From the NCBI RefSeq assembly GCF_937863485.1, contig NZ_CALMFY010000151.1, positions 1-64,000 on the forward strand: 64,000 nt of DNA, read 5' to 3'. The notes beneath the pieces are model-generated. The model did not search any database. It was not told the origin of the DNA and saw only the letters and a program-made list of their open reading frames with translations. Numbering within the stretch: position 1 is the first letter of the stretch; each line of letters begins with the position of its first letter. The translations under genes and the position numbers were made by a program. This stretch comes from an uncultured Nostoc sp. Lineage in GTDB: Bacteria; Cyanobacteriota; Cyanobacteriia; Cyanobacteriales; Nostocaceae. Positions 38,076 to 47,822 of this stretch are shown here, one piece after another.

Positions 38076-38179
38076 ATGAATTGAACTGGGACTGGAACGG
38101 ATATAGATGGGTATTCAAATTCCAATAGGCTTTGGTTAAGACTTTCTCCTCCCTAACCCTCCTTAAAAAGTAGGGAATT

Positions 38180-38215
38180 AAGCCCCCTTTTTTAAGGGGG
38201 GTTGGGGGGGTATTC
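38180..38215. repeat. CCCCCTT/AAGGGGG palindromic repeat
   Basis: Inverted arms CCCCCTTTT and AAGGGGGG with a trailing TTGGGGG. Close relatives lie at about 45699-45755 and 48850-48905. Confidence 0.6.
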
Positions 38216-38269
38216 TGAGGCAAAATATCATTAACACCAAGTATATTGGTTTCTAAATAGGCAGTATAA

Positions 38270-38854
38270 ATGAAAAATCTTTATGAGATTTTAGCAATGA
38301 TCAGATCAAGACCAGCAATGTATTTAGGACAGCGTTCTTTAACTGCGTTAGACGGCTTTATTGGTGGCTATTCTTTTGCTCTGGGGGAAAATGGGATCTT
38401 TTATGGAGAAGAGACACCTCCTTTTACACAGTTCAACGACTGGGTAGCTCGATATTATAAATGGTACGAATCAACAGCAGGATGGAAAAATATCATTCTC
38501 CGAGAAGTTGGAGACGAAGCAAAGGCATGTGATGTATTCTTTGAACTCTTTGAATTATTCAAGCAACGGTTTCCTGTACTCAAGTATCGTGTTTTCTTAA
38601 ATCCAAACCATAAATCTACCGGAGCTATATATCGACGTAGATGTATAGATGGGATAGAAAAAGAATTAGATCCACCTAAAGAAATTAGAATAGTGCAATA
38701 TACAACAGATTCTGGCTTTTACCGTTTCGATATATCACAAGCGGGAGAAATTTTAGAAATTGGCTATTTTGAGACAGTAAGGTTAACTATGGAAGAAGTT
38801 AACAGAGAGTTTCAAGTTTCTTTGGATGAGTGGGAAGCCTCAAATAGTATTTAA
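38270..38854 (+). CDS. Immunity-like hypothetical protein
   Basis: A 194-residue soluble protein. The start 'EILAMIRSRPAMYLGQRSLTALDGFIGGY' fits a widespread family ('RPxMYLG..SL..L..F..GY') whose members often sit next to polymorphic toxins as putative immunity proteins. No toxin is adjacent here. The C-terminal part includes a 45-residue beta segment ('IRIVQYTTDSGFYRFDIS'). Function inferred only from that resemblance. It is preceded by a palindromic repeat and stands alone. Confidence 0.65.
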   Translation: MKNLYEILAMIRSRPAMYLGQRSLTALDGFIGGYSFALGENGIFYGEETPPFTQFNDWVARYYKWYESTAGWKNIILREVGDEAKACDVFFELFELFKQRFPVLKYRVFLNPNHKSTGAIYRRRCIDGIEKELDPPKEIRIVQYTTDSGFYRFDISQAGEILEIGYFETVRLTMEEVNREFQVSLDEWEASNSI

Positions 38855-38978
38855 TTATCTTAAACTCATAAAAGAATAATTTTAACACGATATCATGCTG
38901 ATTCCAAAATTAGCGTTTAAGCAATTCTTTATTTGAAAAAATTGTTAATGTGTGGGACAATCTTCTAAATATATGTTG

Positions 38979-40337
38979 CTACACCAAAGGTAACAATATT
39001 TCAAATTTTGTACCTATACCAATCTGTGAATGGAAATTTAATTTTCCACCATGTCTCACGGTGATAATTCGATAACTTACTGCTAAACTAGTATTCTTAC
39101 TATTCTTTGTTTCAAGAGAAAAAGACTCTATAATTTGCTGTTGCAATTCTTGAGATATTCCAGAACTATTGTCAGCAATGCGAATTAAGATCCAGCGAGA
39201 ATCTGGTGCATCTGGATTGCTTGCTTCCTGGGAAATAACTTCTGTGGTAATCTCAATTCGGGGTTTTTGAACAGTCTTTGTATCATCTAGATGCAACTGC
39301 TGTCGGACTGTTTCATTGAGTAAAGTATCTACAACTTCGCTGAAAATATTCATAAAAACCTGATTTAATTGCCCCATAAAGCAATATACTGGAGGTAATT
39401 GACCGTAGTATTTTACGATTTCAATTTCTCCTTGAAGACGGCTATTAATTAATAAAATAATACTATCTATGCAGGCATGTAAATCTGCTGGTTTTGGATA
39501 AAGTTCATCGATATGACAGAAGTTTTGTAAGCTGGTAACGAGTTTTTTTAATCTTTCCGCTCCAGTGCGGATACTAGCAAGCGATCGCGACAAATCTTGT
39601 TCTAAAAAATCAAATTCAATCTCTTCTTTAAGAAGATTAATTGCCTGGGAAGTTGATGGTAATTCTTTTTCATAAGCTGCTATCAGCTTGAGTAAATCTT
39701 GGCTGTAGTTTGAAACATAAGTTATATTACCCCAAATAAAACCTACTGGGTCTAAAATTTCGTGCGCTATGCCGTCTACCAAACGTCCCAGATTTGCCAT
39801 TTTATCATTTTGAATCATTTGGGCTTGGCTGCGTTCATACCGCACCAGATTGTCAATTCCCCGAATTTGCCAAGAAATAATATTCAATTCTTGTACATCT
39901 AACAATCTATAAGCACCAGATTCTGTGTGTACTACAATTGGTTCTGCTAATAATTCTGGCGATCGCTTTAAGCTAAGTTGCATCGCAGTTAAAATCGATG
40001 TTGTATCAGCAAGGAGCAACATCGGTATCCGCGCATAGCTGTAGAGAACGGCTAATGGTTGTTGAACAAATAACTCTTGTCCAAAGGGACGAATCAAAAA
40101 TTCCAGCAGTCGTCGCCGCGAAATCATCCCAATAAAGTTTCCCTGTTCTACCAAAATTACTCCTGGTAACAGGGGATATTTTTCCAAAAAATTAGCCACT
40201 TCCATACCAGTGCGGTTGATTTCCACTGGGAAGTTGTACATTGGTAGTTCTTGGAGGGTTGACTCTAAATCGAGATCGCGATCGCTACCAAGAGACAAAA
40301 ATGGCGGTAAGATTGGGCAACTGAATTCTTCTGGCAC
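38979..40337 (-). CDS. Sensor histidine kinase-like protein with decayed ATP site
   Basis: A 452-residue soluble protein. N-terminus about 30-150: CBS-like pair ('VILVEQGNFIGMISRRRLLEFL'). Then an H-box 'RLVDGIAHEILDPVGF' with the phosphoacceptor His, and a HATPase-like C-terminus. Aligned with the histidine kinase end of the 49-54 kb gene, the N-box Asn is changed (NSIDS to EVVDT), the G1 box reads DNSSG for DNGSG, and the G2 box GTGLGLSI reads NTSLAVSY. ATP binding is therefore doubtful; it may be a pseudokinase or phosphotransfer/scaffold protein. No response regulator adjoins. Confidence 0.8.
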   Translation of the reverse strand: MPEEFSCPILPPFLSLGSDRDLDLESTLQELPMYNFPVEINRTGMEVANFLEKYPLLPGVILVEQGNFIGMISRRRLLEFLIRPFGQELFVQQPLAVLYSYARIPMLLLADTTSILTAMQLSLKRSPELLAEPIVVHTESGAYRLLDVQELNIISWQIRGIDNLVRYERSQAQMIQNDKMANLGRLVDGIAHEILDPVGFIWGNITYVSNYSQDLLKLIAAYEKELPSTSQAINLLKEEIEFDFLEQDLSRSLASIRTGAERLKKLVTSLQNFCHIDELYPKPADLHACIDSIILLINSRLQGEIEIVKYYGQLPPVYCFMGQLNQVFMNIFSEVVDTLLNETVRQQLHLDDTKTVQKPRIEITTEVISQEASNPDAPDSRWILIRIADNSSGISQELQQQIIESFSLETKNSKNTSLAVSYRIITVRHGGKLNFHSQIGIGTKFEILLPLV

Positions 40338-41029
40338 TAGACACCCTGATTTTTACAAAGACAGGTAAACAATAAGTTAATATTTTACATTCTGCCACCT
40401 CTAAATCATGTTTAGGTTTAGGTATCTAGTCAAACTAAGCTAATCCTTATTCATTTTTCCAGAATGATTCGCTTGTAGTAAGCGGCTCCAGCCCTGCTTT
40501 TATGCAACTTAAATGCTCGTTAGCCTTATACAGCAGGCGCAAAAATCCAGCTACCATCTCAATTAACAAACAAGGGCAAAATCTCTTGTCTTAAATGCTA
40601 ACTTTCACAATTACTGGCAAGAGCGATCGCAAGCTAAACTAAAAACAACCTTTACAAAAAGTGCAAAGGTAGCATTATCACCTCTGCAACCAATCCATCC
40701 ACCGCCCTCACCCCTTTCACCGATCATACCCAGCTTCCTGAGTCTGATGGCACGTTTGTGTTCGCGAAGCGTGCCGGAGGCAAAAATTGGCAAGAGCATC
40801 CCCAAATTCTCCCTACAGCCCTTCTCAAGACAGGAGACGCTCTTGCGTTCGGGCATCCTACGGCAGGCGTTAGCCTCTGGCAATGTGAGAAGGGGAGACG
40901 ATGCCGCGCAACGAGCGTCATTACGAATTATAAATTAGGTAATTATGAATTAAAAAGGCCTGGTGTAAAAGAGTCATCTGTGGCTTAATTTGTTTAGACA
41001 CAAATTTTACTGCTACCAGGGTAATCACG
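40338..41029. other. 692-bp intergenic region with dispersed repeats
   Basis: A 'GTAGTAAGCGGCTCCAGCC' word (about 40476-40494) is shared with about 29728-29746. A GC-rich palindromic repeat fills about 40745-40910. Frames crossing the repeat on both strands are not credible genes. Confidence 0.5.
40794..40900. repeat. Longer copy of the CCCTTCTC...GAGAAGGGG repeat
   Basis: Shares arms and 'GGGCATCCTACGGCAGGCG' with the copy at 21829-21911, with an extra segment (CAGGAGACGCTCTTGCGTTC) after the left arm. Confidence 0.65.
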
Positions 41030-42181
41030 ATGACAAATAGACCTCCTTCCGAACCGGAGTCATCCCAAAGAACTGCCCTTGGCTTTGATGAATTTATAGC
41101 CATTCTGGTTGCCTTCACCACTATCGGAGCGATTCTTTTTTGGTCATTGTCTGGCAGATATTCTAACTGGAACTTAAACGGGCTGCTGTCGCCTTCTTCC
41201 ACTCCATCTCCTAGCGTTCAACCAAATCAAGTATTGCCCTCCCCTACTCCCAAGGTAGAACCAAATGCAGTCCCTAGATTCAACGTTTTGCCGTCATCTC
41301 CACCTGAGACTGTTATTGAACCCACGACACCTTCATTCCCAACTAACAGCGCAACTCCTTCCCGTGCAGTGTTACCATCTGCTGAGGTAATTCCAACTCA
41401 ATCCCCACAACCACAGACGCCTGTATCTTCTTCAACAGGACTTGAGTCATCAATTACATCATTAGCATTGCCTTTAGTAACTCCGGCAAAACAAAAATCT
41501 ATTATTCCGCCGCCAATTGCATTTAACGATGTGCCCAATAACTTCTGGGGTCGGCGTTTTATAGATGTTCTTTCTTCCCGTGGTATTCTCAAGGGGTTTC
41601 CTGATTATTCTTTTAGACCAAATCAGCCTGTAAACCGCGCCGAATTTGCTGCTATACTCCAAAAAGCCTTTGACCAAGAACCGTCTAAGACCGCGATCGC
41701 ATTTCAAGATGTACCAACAAAATTCTGGGCAACTCCAGCAATTGACCAAGCCATCAGTGCCGGATTTCTTACAGGCTACCCTAAAAAAACCTTCAAACCA
41801 CAACAAAATATTTCGCGAGTGCAAGTTTTAGTTGCCCTTGTCAGTGGGTTGAATTTAAAACCACCCACTTCCCCAAATCAGATTTTAAGTGTCTATAAAG
41901 ATGCTAAAGATATTCCAACCTATGCTATCAGCAAAATAGCCGCTGCTACAACTAATGGTCTGGTAGTTAACTATCCAAATCAACAAATTATTGCTCCTAA
42001 CAAAGTAGCTAGTCGGACTGAAGTGGCAGCGATGATTCATCAAGCTTTAGTAAAACGTGGCAAGTTGGAGGCAATTTCATCTCAAAACATTGTGCAGCAG
42101 CTACGCGTGTCTCCAGGACTTTCGCGCACTCCAAAGCACAACCTAAAAGGTAACTTGTCCGCAGGAGGCTCGTCTCAGTGA
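41030..42181 (+). CDS. Membrane-anchored SLH-domain protein
   Basis: A 383-residue protein. One transmembrane helix at about 20-40 ('FIAILVAFTTIGAILFW'), a long Pro/Ser/Thr linker (about 55-160), then three S-layer-homology repeats (about 162-215, 224-277 and 285-343; 'FNDVPNNFWGRRFIDVL', 'FQDVPTKFWATPAIDQA', 'YKDAKDIPTYAISKI'). SLH domains bind wall-linked polymer; with the N-terminal helix it would tie the inner membrane to the wall. A short basic tail follows. No enzymatic domain. Single gene. Confidence 0.85.
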   Translation: MTNRPPSEPESSQRTALGFDEFIAILVAFTTIGAILFWSLSGRYSNWNLNGLLSPSSTPSPSVQPNQVLPSPTPKVEPNAVPRFNVLPSSPPETVIEPTTPSFPTNSATPSRAVLPSAEVIPTQSPQPQTPVSSSTGLESSITSLALPLVTPAKQKSIIPPPIAFNDVPNNFWGRRFIDVLSSRGILKGFPDYSFRPNQPVNRAEFAAILQKAFDQEPSKTAIAFQDVPTKFWATPAIDQAISAGFLTGYPKKTFKPQQNISRVQVLVALVSGLNLKPPTSPNQILSVYKDAKDIPTYAISKIAAATTNGLVVNYPNQQIIAPNKVASRTEVAAMIHQALVKRGKLEAISSQNIVQQLRVSPGLSRTPKHNLKGNLSAGGSSQ

Positions 42182-42427
42182 GCTTGGTAGGGAAAGTGTT
42201 CAACAAATAGGCAGAGGAACTGAGGAGAAAGATTCTTTATTGCTCCCCTACTCCCTTGCTTGTTGGCTAACCCATTGCAGAGAATTCAAAATTCAAAATT
42301 AGATATTCAAAAAAAATTCTTAATTTTGAGAAAAGTCTGATCTAAGGCTTCCTCAGATCAGAACAGAGCGTGATTTTGAATTAAAGCATTAGCGTAGCGT
42401 CTTTGCAGGAGAAGCCATAGTTAGATA

Positions 42428-42865
42428 TTAAGCTTCTGGAATTTCTTTACCAACTACTTGTGATTTCAGAGTGGTGATTTCACTAGTTAACTCTTTCCTG
42501 GTTGAGGCTTTGAGTAAATAGCGGTAAACAAACCAGGCAGAATAACCAATACCGATCAACTCAAAAGTAGGTGCTACCAAGGGGATATCATTCAAAGCAT
42601 CTAATATTGCCAAGAGTACTTTAACCCCAACAATTGATCCCACAATTAAACCAACAGTCACCAGGGGTTGCTTATATTGATTAAAGAAGCTTCCCAGATA
42701 TTCTGGTAATGTTGCTAAAAAGCTAGAAATTTGCTCTCCGTATTTTAGCCATTCGTCTTGAGATTGTGCGGGGGGCTGGAGTTTGGTGATGGTTCCCGTT
42801 TGGCTGTTGATATCTGTCACTGTACCCTCTTTGGATGTGCTTTCTGTGAATTCTTGTTCTGGCAT
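42428..42865 (-). CDS. CAAD-domain membrane protein
   Basis: A 145-residue protein with the CAAD domain, which in cyanobacteria is appended to some aminoacyl-tRNA synthetases and also exists alone, anchoring proteins in the thylakoid. Two hydrophobic helices (about 65-85 and 92-113, 'LVTVGLIVGSIVGVKVLLAIL') are followed by an amphipathic helix, and the N-terminus is soluble and acidic. This is the stand-alone form (CURT1-like fold). It probably sits in the thylakoid membrane. Confidence 0.8.
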   Translation of the reverse strand: MPEQEFTESTSKEGTVTDINSQTGTITKLQPPAQSQDEWLKYGEQISSFLATLPEYLGSFFNQYKQPLVTVGLIVGSIVGVKVLLAILDALNDIPLVAPTFELIGIGYSAWFVYRYLLKASTRKELTSEITTLKSQVVGKEIPEA

Positions 42866-43060
42866 TTTCGCTCCTATAAATTTGACAGTTGAGTTTTTCT
42901 GATCTGGATAATTACAACCAAAAGGCTGTTGATTAGGTAATGCACAAGTGCATCAATAGAATTAGGTCAAGGGCAGAAAAGGGTTTTAGTATTCTATAAC
43001 CATAATTGCCCCGTAATATCTACTGCATCAACTACAAGGTAGAAAGTCAGTAGGAGGATA

Positions 43061-43110
43061 GAACTCAGAAGGATGTTGTATTATAATCGGCTTTCTGAGT
43101 TCTTTTTTTT
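43061..43110 (+). terminator. Orphan intrinsic terminator
   Basis: Perfect 10-bp stem GAACTCAGAA/TTCTGAGTTC (43061-43070 with 43093-43102) and eight T. No plus-strand gene precedes it within 880 bases, so it may end a small RNA starting near 42960-43030. Confidence 0.75.
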
Positions 43111-43679
43111 GAATCAACTGGAATCCTCCGGTTGTGATTATCCCATTCCGTGTCATTTGCTCATAATCGTACTAAATCTAAGTACAAATTATGCAAAAAT
43201 CAGTCCACCTCTCATTTATATAAGCCTAAAAGCCGATTTTATCTGATATTAAAGCTATCTTAAGCCGCCTTCGTCAATTAACGCATTCGTATTGATATTA
43301 ATACGTAATAACAGTTTTTGTGTGTTCATATAGACTAGATTTTAGAACTGTTTTATGATATGTGTGCCTGGGGACTGGGGAACTCGGGGCGCTCTCTGGG
43401 GATAAGGGGCAATGGGGACTGGCCAGACATGGAGGAAGAAGTCTCTAACTTGTCTCCTCCCAATGCCCAATACAACTCTTCTCTACGAGAGGCTGCGCCA
43501 AGGAGAGGCTGGCGCTTAGGGCGTAGCTATGTCGCAGGCTTTACGACTACGCTCAGGACAAGCTCAGTACAAGTGCCCAACGAATGTCAAAGCTTTTGTT
43601 TTTTTCCTGATTGTATTAATTTTCTAAAGAAGCAGTAAGGTAGAGTAGTGGCGTACCTGATGCCAAGAACTCATTGCTA

Positions 43680-43779
43680 TAGCAATCAAAATTTAAATGT
43701 GAGAAAATACGGAGATTAAAAGTACCTATTTATAAACATTTCAGCAATTTTATCTCTCACGAATGATTTAAAATTGCTA
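43680..43779. mobile_element. 100-bp TA-type miniature element, complete
   Basis: Ends TAGCAATC and (inverted) TAGCAATTTTAAATCATTCG, flanked by TA (43678-43679, 43780-43781). The right end 'CACGAATGATTTAAAATTGCTA' matches those at 30009 and 33950. Confidence 0.85.
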
Positions 43780-43995
43780 TATCAAAACCACTTATACTAT
43801 ATAAGGTTATGCTAATTATTTAGTAAGCAATGATTTGCTATTGCTATAAAAGAAGATAATCTAGATATTAATCATTAATGAAAGTGTTTGCACAAGCTAG
43901 ACTGATTTAGTGATTTTTGCGGGAAGGCAAGGAGATTTAAGGAATACTTTCCTCAAAAGCCAACCCCTATCGACAGCAGTTCAGAAAGCAAAAAA

Positions 43996-45669
43996 GTGTT
44001 AGCCGAAGAGCCATCGACAGACGAACTCCCGACCATAGAATTTCCCTCACGAGGGAAACTCAAAGCCAGTTCTTGGCGCATCCATCAAAAAATTGGCTAT
44101 GGGTACTTTGTAGCTATCGGAATTGGCTTTTTTGGCTCACTGACTGGGTTAGTGATTGCCAACTACTACCGAGGAAGAGAAGTCAGGCAATTCAATCAAG
44201 CCTATGAACAAGGACAACTACTGAGTAATTATAAAGATGCAGTAGTAGGGGCGCAATTGCATAGCTCTAACCTAGTTGCTGTATTGGAAAATTCACAACA
44301 GCTGCAAAGCAAAAAAGCCGATTTTCTGAAAAATGTTGAAAAAGCCAAGCAACTAGAGTCAAAAATTGCCGGATTCATCGATAGTAAACCTAAAAGACTA
44401 GCAGCAACAAGTTCGATTTTACAGACGTTATTGCTGGATTACAAGACTAATTTAAAAGCTTACGTTGACCAAATAGAGGTCGTCTTAAAGGAAGTTGACT
44501 CCCAGCAAGTGCAGCCTCAGCAGATTTCCTCTGCCCGATCGCAGTTATTGACAATTATGCGTGGTGAAACAGCCATCCGGCTAGACCAGCTTTCTCAAAG
44601 CTTGACTAACATCCTGCAAACTGCTGAAGATCAAGAGCAAGAAAGGCAAAAAGCTGTTGAAGAGGCAAAAGTAGTTGAGCGATTCATCGTGATTATGAGT
44701 ATGCTGGTTTCGGTGGCGATCGCAGCCATTGTAGCATGGCGTACTAGTCGGGCGATCGCTGAACCAGTTATCACTGTCACCCAAGTAGCGGAGCAAGTTG
44801 CAAGAAAATCTAATTTCGATTTGCGAGCTCCAGTCACCACTGAAGATGAAATTGGCCTACTCGCCAAATCTCTAAATCGTCTGATTGAGCGAGTATCTGA
44901 GCGCACAAAAGAACTACAACAAGCTAAAGAATTAGCCGAAGCTGCTAGCAAAGCAAAAAGCGTATTTTTGGCCAATGTCAGCCACGAATTACGCACGCCA
45001 TTAAATGCAGTCATTGGTTTAAGCCAACTTCTAGAAGACGACGCCACCGATCTTGGTTTATCGGGAGACTTTATCACAGACTTAGAAACAATTAACTCTG
45101 CTGGTAAGCATCTACTGCACTTAATTAACGAAATCCTCGACTTGTCAAAAATTGAAGCGGGGAAAATGACCCTCTATCCAGAGACATTTGAGATTGCAAC
45201 CCTGATTCATAACGTTGTCCTCACAGTCAAACCGACTATAGAAAAAAATGCCAATGTCTTAGAAGTACATATTGATCAGCAACTTGGCATCATGTACGCC
45301 GATCAAACCAGGATGCGGCAGGTGTTGTTAAACTTACTAAGTAACGCCGGCAAGTTCACTACAAACGGCAAGGTGATGCTAGCAGTCAACAGAGAAAAGG
45401 ATGAATTCCGACTGGAGGCTCCTTTGGGCATCATTACTTTCACCGTTACCGACACAGGCATAGGTATGTCTCACCGTCAACAGCAGCAGTTATTTCAACC
45501 TTTTACACAAGGAGATACCTCGACTACGAAAAAGTATGGAGGTACGGGACTGGGGTTGGCAATTAGCCGCCACTTTTGCCAGATGATGGGTGGTGAGATT
45601 ATTGTCAAAAGTGAACCGGGAGTTGGCTCTACTTTCACTATTCGTCTACCAATGACTGTGCAGGATTGA
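43996..45669 (+). CDS. Membrane sensor histidine kinase (HAMP-HisKA-HATPase)
   Basis: A 557-residue hybrid-less sensor kinase. Two transmembrane helices (about 36-58 and 234-252) bracket a helical extracytoplasmic sensor. HAMP follows (about 253-305), then HisKA with the phospho-His H330 in '[14 protein letters not shown]', and an intact HATPase domain (N-box '[10 protein letters not shown]', 'DTGIGM', '[11 protein letters not shown]'). The start is a GTG at 43996; the frame upstream is open to 43906 without a standard start. No response regulator is nearby, so the partner is unknown. Confidence 0.88.
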   Translation: MLAEEPSTDELPTIEFPSRGKLKASSWRIHQKIGYGYFVAIGIGFFGSLTGLVIANYYRGREVRQFNQAYEQGQLLSNYKDAVVGAQLHSSNLVAVLENSQQLQSKKADFLKNVEKAKQLESKIAGFIDSKPKRLAATSSILQTLLLDYKTNLKAYVDQIEVVLKEVDSQQVQPQQISSARSQLLTIMRGETAIRLDQLSQSLTNILQTAEDQEQERQKAVEEAKVVERFIVIMSMLVSVAIAAIVAWRTSRAIAEPVITVTQVAEQVARKSNFDLRAPVTTEDEIGLLAKSLNRLIERVSERTKELQQAKELAEAASKAKSVFLANVSHELRTPLNAVIGLSQLLEDDATDLGLSGDFITDLETINSAGKHLLHLINEILDLSKIEAGKMTLYPETFEIATLIHNVVLTVKPTIEKNANVLEVHIDQQLGIMYADQTRMRQVLLNLLSNAGKFTTNGKVMLAVNREKDEFRLEAPLGIITFTVTDTGIGMSHRQQQQLFQPFTQGDTSTTKKYGGTGLGLAISRHFCQMMGGEIIVKSEPGVGSTFTIRLPMTVQD

Positions 45670-45698
45670 AGGAGTTATTGAAAACCTGAAACCTAGAT

Positions 45699-45770
45699 TC
45701 CCCCTTTTTAAGGGGGGAACCCTAAACAGCCAACTTTTATAAGGGGGTTGGGGGATCTCTTGTGCGTAAG
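45699..45770. repeat. CCCCCTTTTT/AAGGGGG repeat and lone GCGTAAGTCCT end
   Basis: A CCCCCTTTTTAAGGGGGG palindrome with a second AAGGGGGTTGGGGGATC arm, followed by a GCGTAAGTCCT word (about 45761) resembling one terminus of the 5-bp-duplication family. No partner end is visible. Confidence 0.5.
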
Positions 45771-45807
45771 TCCTAAATTGTTTAATTGTTGAGAATCCTC
45801 TCCTAAA

Positions 45808-46521
45808 TTAAGTAATGATACTTACCCTCCCTGTATCCAAATCGTAACGACCTCCGACGATTTTCAATTTGCCCGACTGCACCTGCTCAGTTAAAAGCTG
45901 CGATCGCTTTAACCGTTCAATTTGATGTTGTACATTTGCAACCACAGCATTTTCAACCGCGTCACCCGACTGATTCTTGACCTTTTCCACTGCTGGTTTA
46001 ATTGCCTTCACAAAAGTACCAATATCACCGAGTAACGATTGGTTTTGTACAGCGGCTGTTACTGCCCCACAACGCTCATGACCCATCACCATCAGCAGTG
46101 GAGAACCTAACAAGACAATCGCATATTCAATACTGCCGATCGCTTCAGAGGTGGCAATATTTCCGGCAATCCGAACATCAAAGATGTCCCCAATGCCCTG
46201 ATCGAAAACAATTTCTGCGGGGACTCGTGAATCCGCACAACTGAGAATAGTTGCAAATGGATGTTGAGCTTGAGCAACTTCCTGCAACCGCAGCGCAGAT
46301 TGATCGGGGTATTGGGGTTGATGCTGAACAAACCGCTGATTTCCCTCCATCAGTTTTTGCAATGCTGCATCGGGATTGAGGGATTCAGGGGAGGTTGAGG
46401 GTATTTCGGCAGCTTTAGCCTGTTCCACCCGCCAGAGGAAATCGCTGGTAGATAGCATCATCCCAAACGCTCCAGTCATTCCCAACTTCAAAAAGTCACG
46501 ACGTTCCATGAAATGCTTCAT
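45808..46521 (-). CDS. Exported beta-carbonic anhydrase
   Basis: A 237-residue beta-class carbonic anhydrase interconverting CO2 and bicarbonate. The zinc ligands are visible: C95 and D97 of 'CADSR', H148 and C151 of 'GHERCG'. The N-terminus 'ERRDFLKLG' plus a hydrophobic stretch and 'AKAAE' is a Tat-type signal peptide, so it should act in the periplasm. It is the last gene of a minus-strand set sbtA-sbtB-carbonic anhydrase, 16 bases behind sbtB. This places extracellular CO2 hydration next to Na+/bicarbonate uptake. EcaB is the known analogue in cyanobacteria. A Met at residue 5 is an alternative start. Confidence 0.9.
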   Translation of the reverse strand: MKHFMERRDFLKLGMTGAFGMMLSTSDFLWRVEQAKAAEIPSTSPESLNPDAALQKLMEGNQRFVQHQPQYPDQSALRLQEVAQAQHPFATILSCADSRVPAEIVFDQGIGDIFDVRIAGNIATSEAIGSIEYAIVLLGSPLLMVMGHERCGAVTAAVQNQSLLGDIGTFVKAIKPAVEKVKNQSGDAVENAVVANVQHQIERLKRSQLLTEQVQSGKLKIVGGRYDLDTGRVSIIT

Positions 46522-46537
46522 TGAATTTCTAACTCTC

Positions 46538-46849
46538 CTACATCGACGCTACACATCTTACAGAGCGAATTTCCATCACATCGGAAACGTAGCAAGTACC
46601 TCCGAACTTATTCAGGAGTGGTTTGATATTTTCGACAACACGCTTGAGTTCTTCTGGCATACAAAACGCGAGGATGTAAACATTATCAAGCATAGTCATG
46701 TCTAAATCTTCTGTCGTTCCTCGTAATCCTTTACCAGCAACATTTCGGATTACGGCATGATTATGTACACCCGACTTGTCTAAACTATCTAAAATTTTGG
46801 CAAGTTCAAAGGAGTTGGCGATAATTTCTATCTTTTTAACTACGTGCAT
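46538..46849 (-). CDS. sbtB: SbtB, PII-like regulator of SbtA
   Basis: A 103-residue PII-like trimeric signalling protein that binds adenine nucleotides (including cAMP and c-di-AMP in studied homologues) and inhibits the bicarbonate transporter SbtA. 'HNHAVIRNVAGKGLRG' is the T-loop region, and 'FGGTCYVSDVMEIRSVRC' is the typical C-terminus, here without the extended redox hairpin. GGAGG 7 bases ahead of the ATG at 46849 decides the start; the frame opens further upstream inside sbtA. Four bases separate it from the sbtA stop, so translation is coupled. Confidence 0.92.
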   Translation of the reverse strand: MHVVKKIEIIANSFELAKILDSLDKSGVHNHAVIRNVAGKGLRGTTEDLDMTMLDNVYILAFCMPEELKRVVENIKPLLNKFGGTCYVSDVMEIRSVRCVASM

Positions 46850-46853
46850 ATTA

Positions 46854-47822
46854 TTACCTCCAAAATAGGTTAATTCCGTAGAGATATAACGGAATTCCCA
46901 CAATAATATTGAACGGGAATGTCACTGCTAGAGCAGTAGAAACATACAGGCTGGGATTTGCTTCTGGAACAGTCATCCGCATCGCCGCTGGGACAGCGAT
47001 GTAAGAAGCACTGGCACACAATACAGCGAATAACAGCGAATCTCCGCGAGGCATACCGATAAATTTGGCAATCACCAACCCAATGCCTGCATTGAGTATT
47101 GGAATTAGTATGGCAAATGAAATCAGGAAAACTCCGGTTTTTTGTAAGTCTTTAATTCTTCTAGCAGCGATCAATCCCATGTCCAGTAAAAAGAAGGTGA
47201 GAACGCCATAAAACAACCCTTGAGTAAAAGGTTCTAATACGTGCCAACCGCGTTCTCCTGTCAAGACACCTATTAATAGACTACCGACTAATAGAAAAAC
47301 TGAACTATTAAGAAATGCTTCTTGCAAAACTTCCGGCCATGAAAAGTCCCGCTTGCCATCGGCGGTGAATATATTCACCAAAATTAGACCAACTATAATA
47401 GCTGGGGATTCCATCAGGGCAAGAGCTGCCACCATGTAACCATCAAAAGTAATGCCAAGCTCAGTCAAAAAAGCGCTAGCCGTGATGAAGGTGACGGCAC
47501 TGATAGAGCCGTAGGTTGCAGCGATCGCACCAGCATCGTAAGTATCCAGTTTCAACTTCAGTATAAAAAAGGTGTAAATTGGAACAACACAAGCCATCAT
47601 CATTGCTGCTGCGAGTGTTAGAACTACTTCCTGAGTAATGCCGCTTTTGATTAGTTCTACCCCTCCTTTAAAACCAATGGCAAACAGCAGATACAACGAA
47701 AGGAGTTTGGGCACTGGTGCGGGAATTTCTAGATCAGACTTGACAAAAACAGCAGTCATGCCTAAAAAGAAAAACAGGATTGGCGGATTTAAAATGTTGG
47801 ATACAATTAAGCTAACATCCAT
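46854..47822 (-). CDS. sbtA: SbtA sodium-dependent bicarbonate transporter
   Basis: A 322-residue inner-membrane protein with about ten hydrophobic helices, the two inverted five-helix halves of SbtA. Conserved stretches include 'LLFAIGFKGGVELI' near residue 48, 'YGSISAVTFITASAFL' and 'LCASASYIAVPAAMR'. It takes up bicarbonate with Na+, part of the CO2-concentrating mechanism. It is the first gene of the set with sbtB and the carbonic anhydrase. AGGGGTAGAT lies just ahead of the ATG. Expression of such sets usually rises under low CO2 through LysR-type regulators. Confidence 0.93.
   Translation of the reverse strand: MDVSLIVSNILNPPILFFFLGMTAVFVKSDLEIPAPVPKLLSLYLLFAIGFKGGVELIKSGITQEVVLTLAAAMMMACVVPIYTFFILKLKLDTYDAGAIAATYGSISAVTFITASAFLTELGITFDGYMVAALALMESPAIIVGLILVNIFTADGKRDFSWPEVLQEAFLNSSVFLLVGSLLIGVLTGERGWHVLEPFTQGLFYGVLTFFLLDMGLIAARRIKDLQKTGVFLISFAILIPILNAGIGLVIAKFIGMPRGDSLLFAVLCASASYIAVPAAMRMTVPEANPSLYVSTALAVTFPFNIIVGIPLYLYGINLFWR

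Larger units (their letters stand above)
42866..43995. other. 1.1-kb intergenic region
   Basis: Holds a strong plus-strand intrinsic terminator with no gene upstream (43061-43110), a repeat-rich stretch (43370-43570) and a complete TA-type miniature element (43680-43779). The frame 43360-43638 crosses repeat DNA and is not credible. Confidence 0.5.

Noticed and set aside
43360-43638. 92-residue plus-strand frame
   Set aside because: Runs through dispersed repeat DNA; residues look random.
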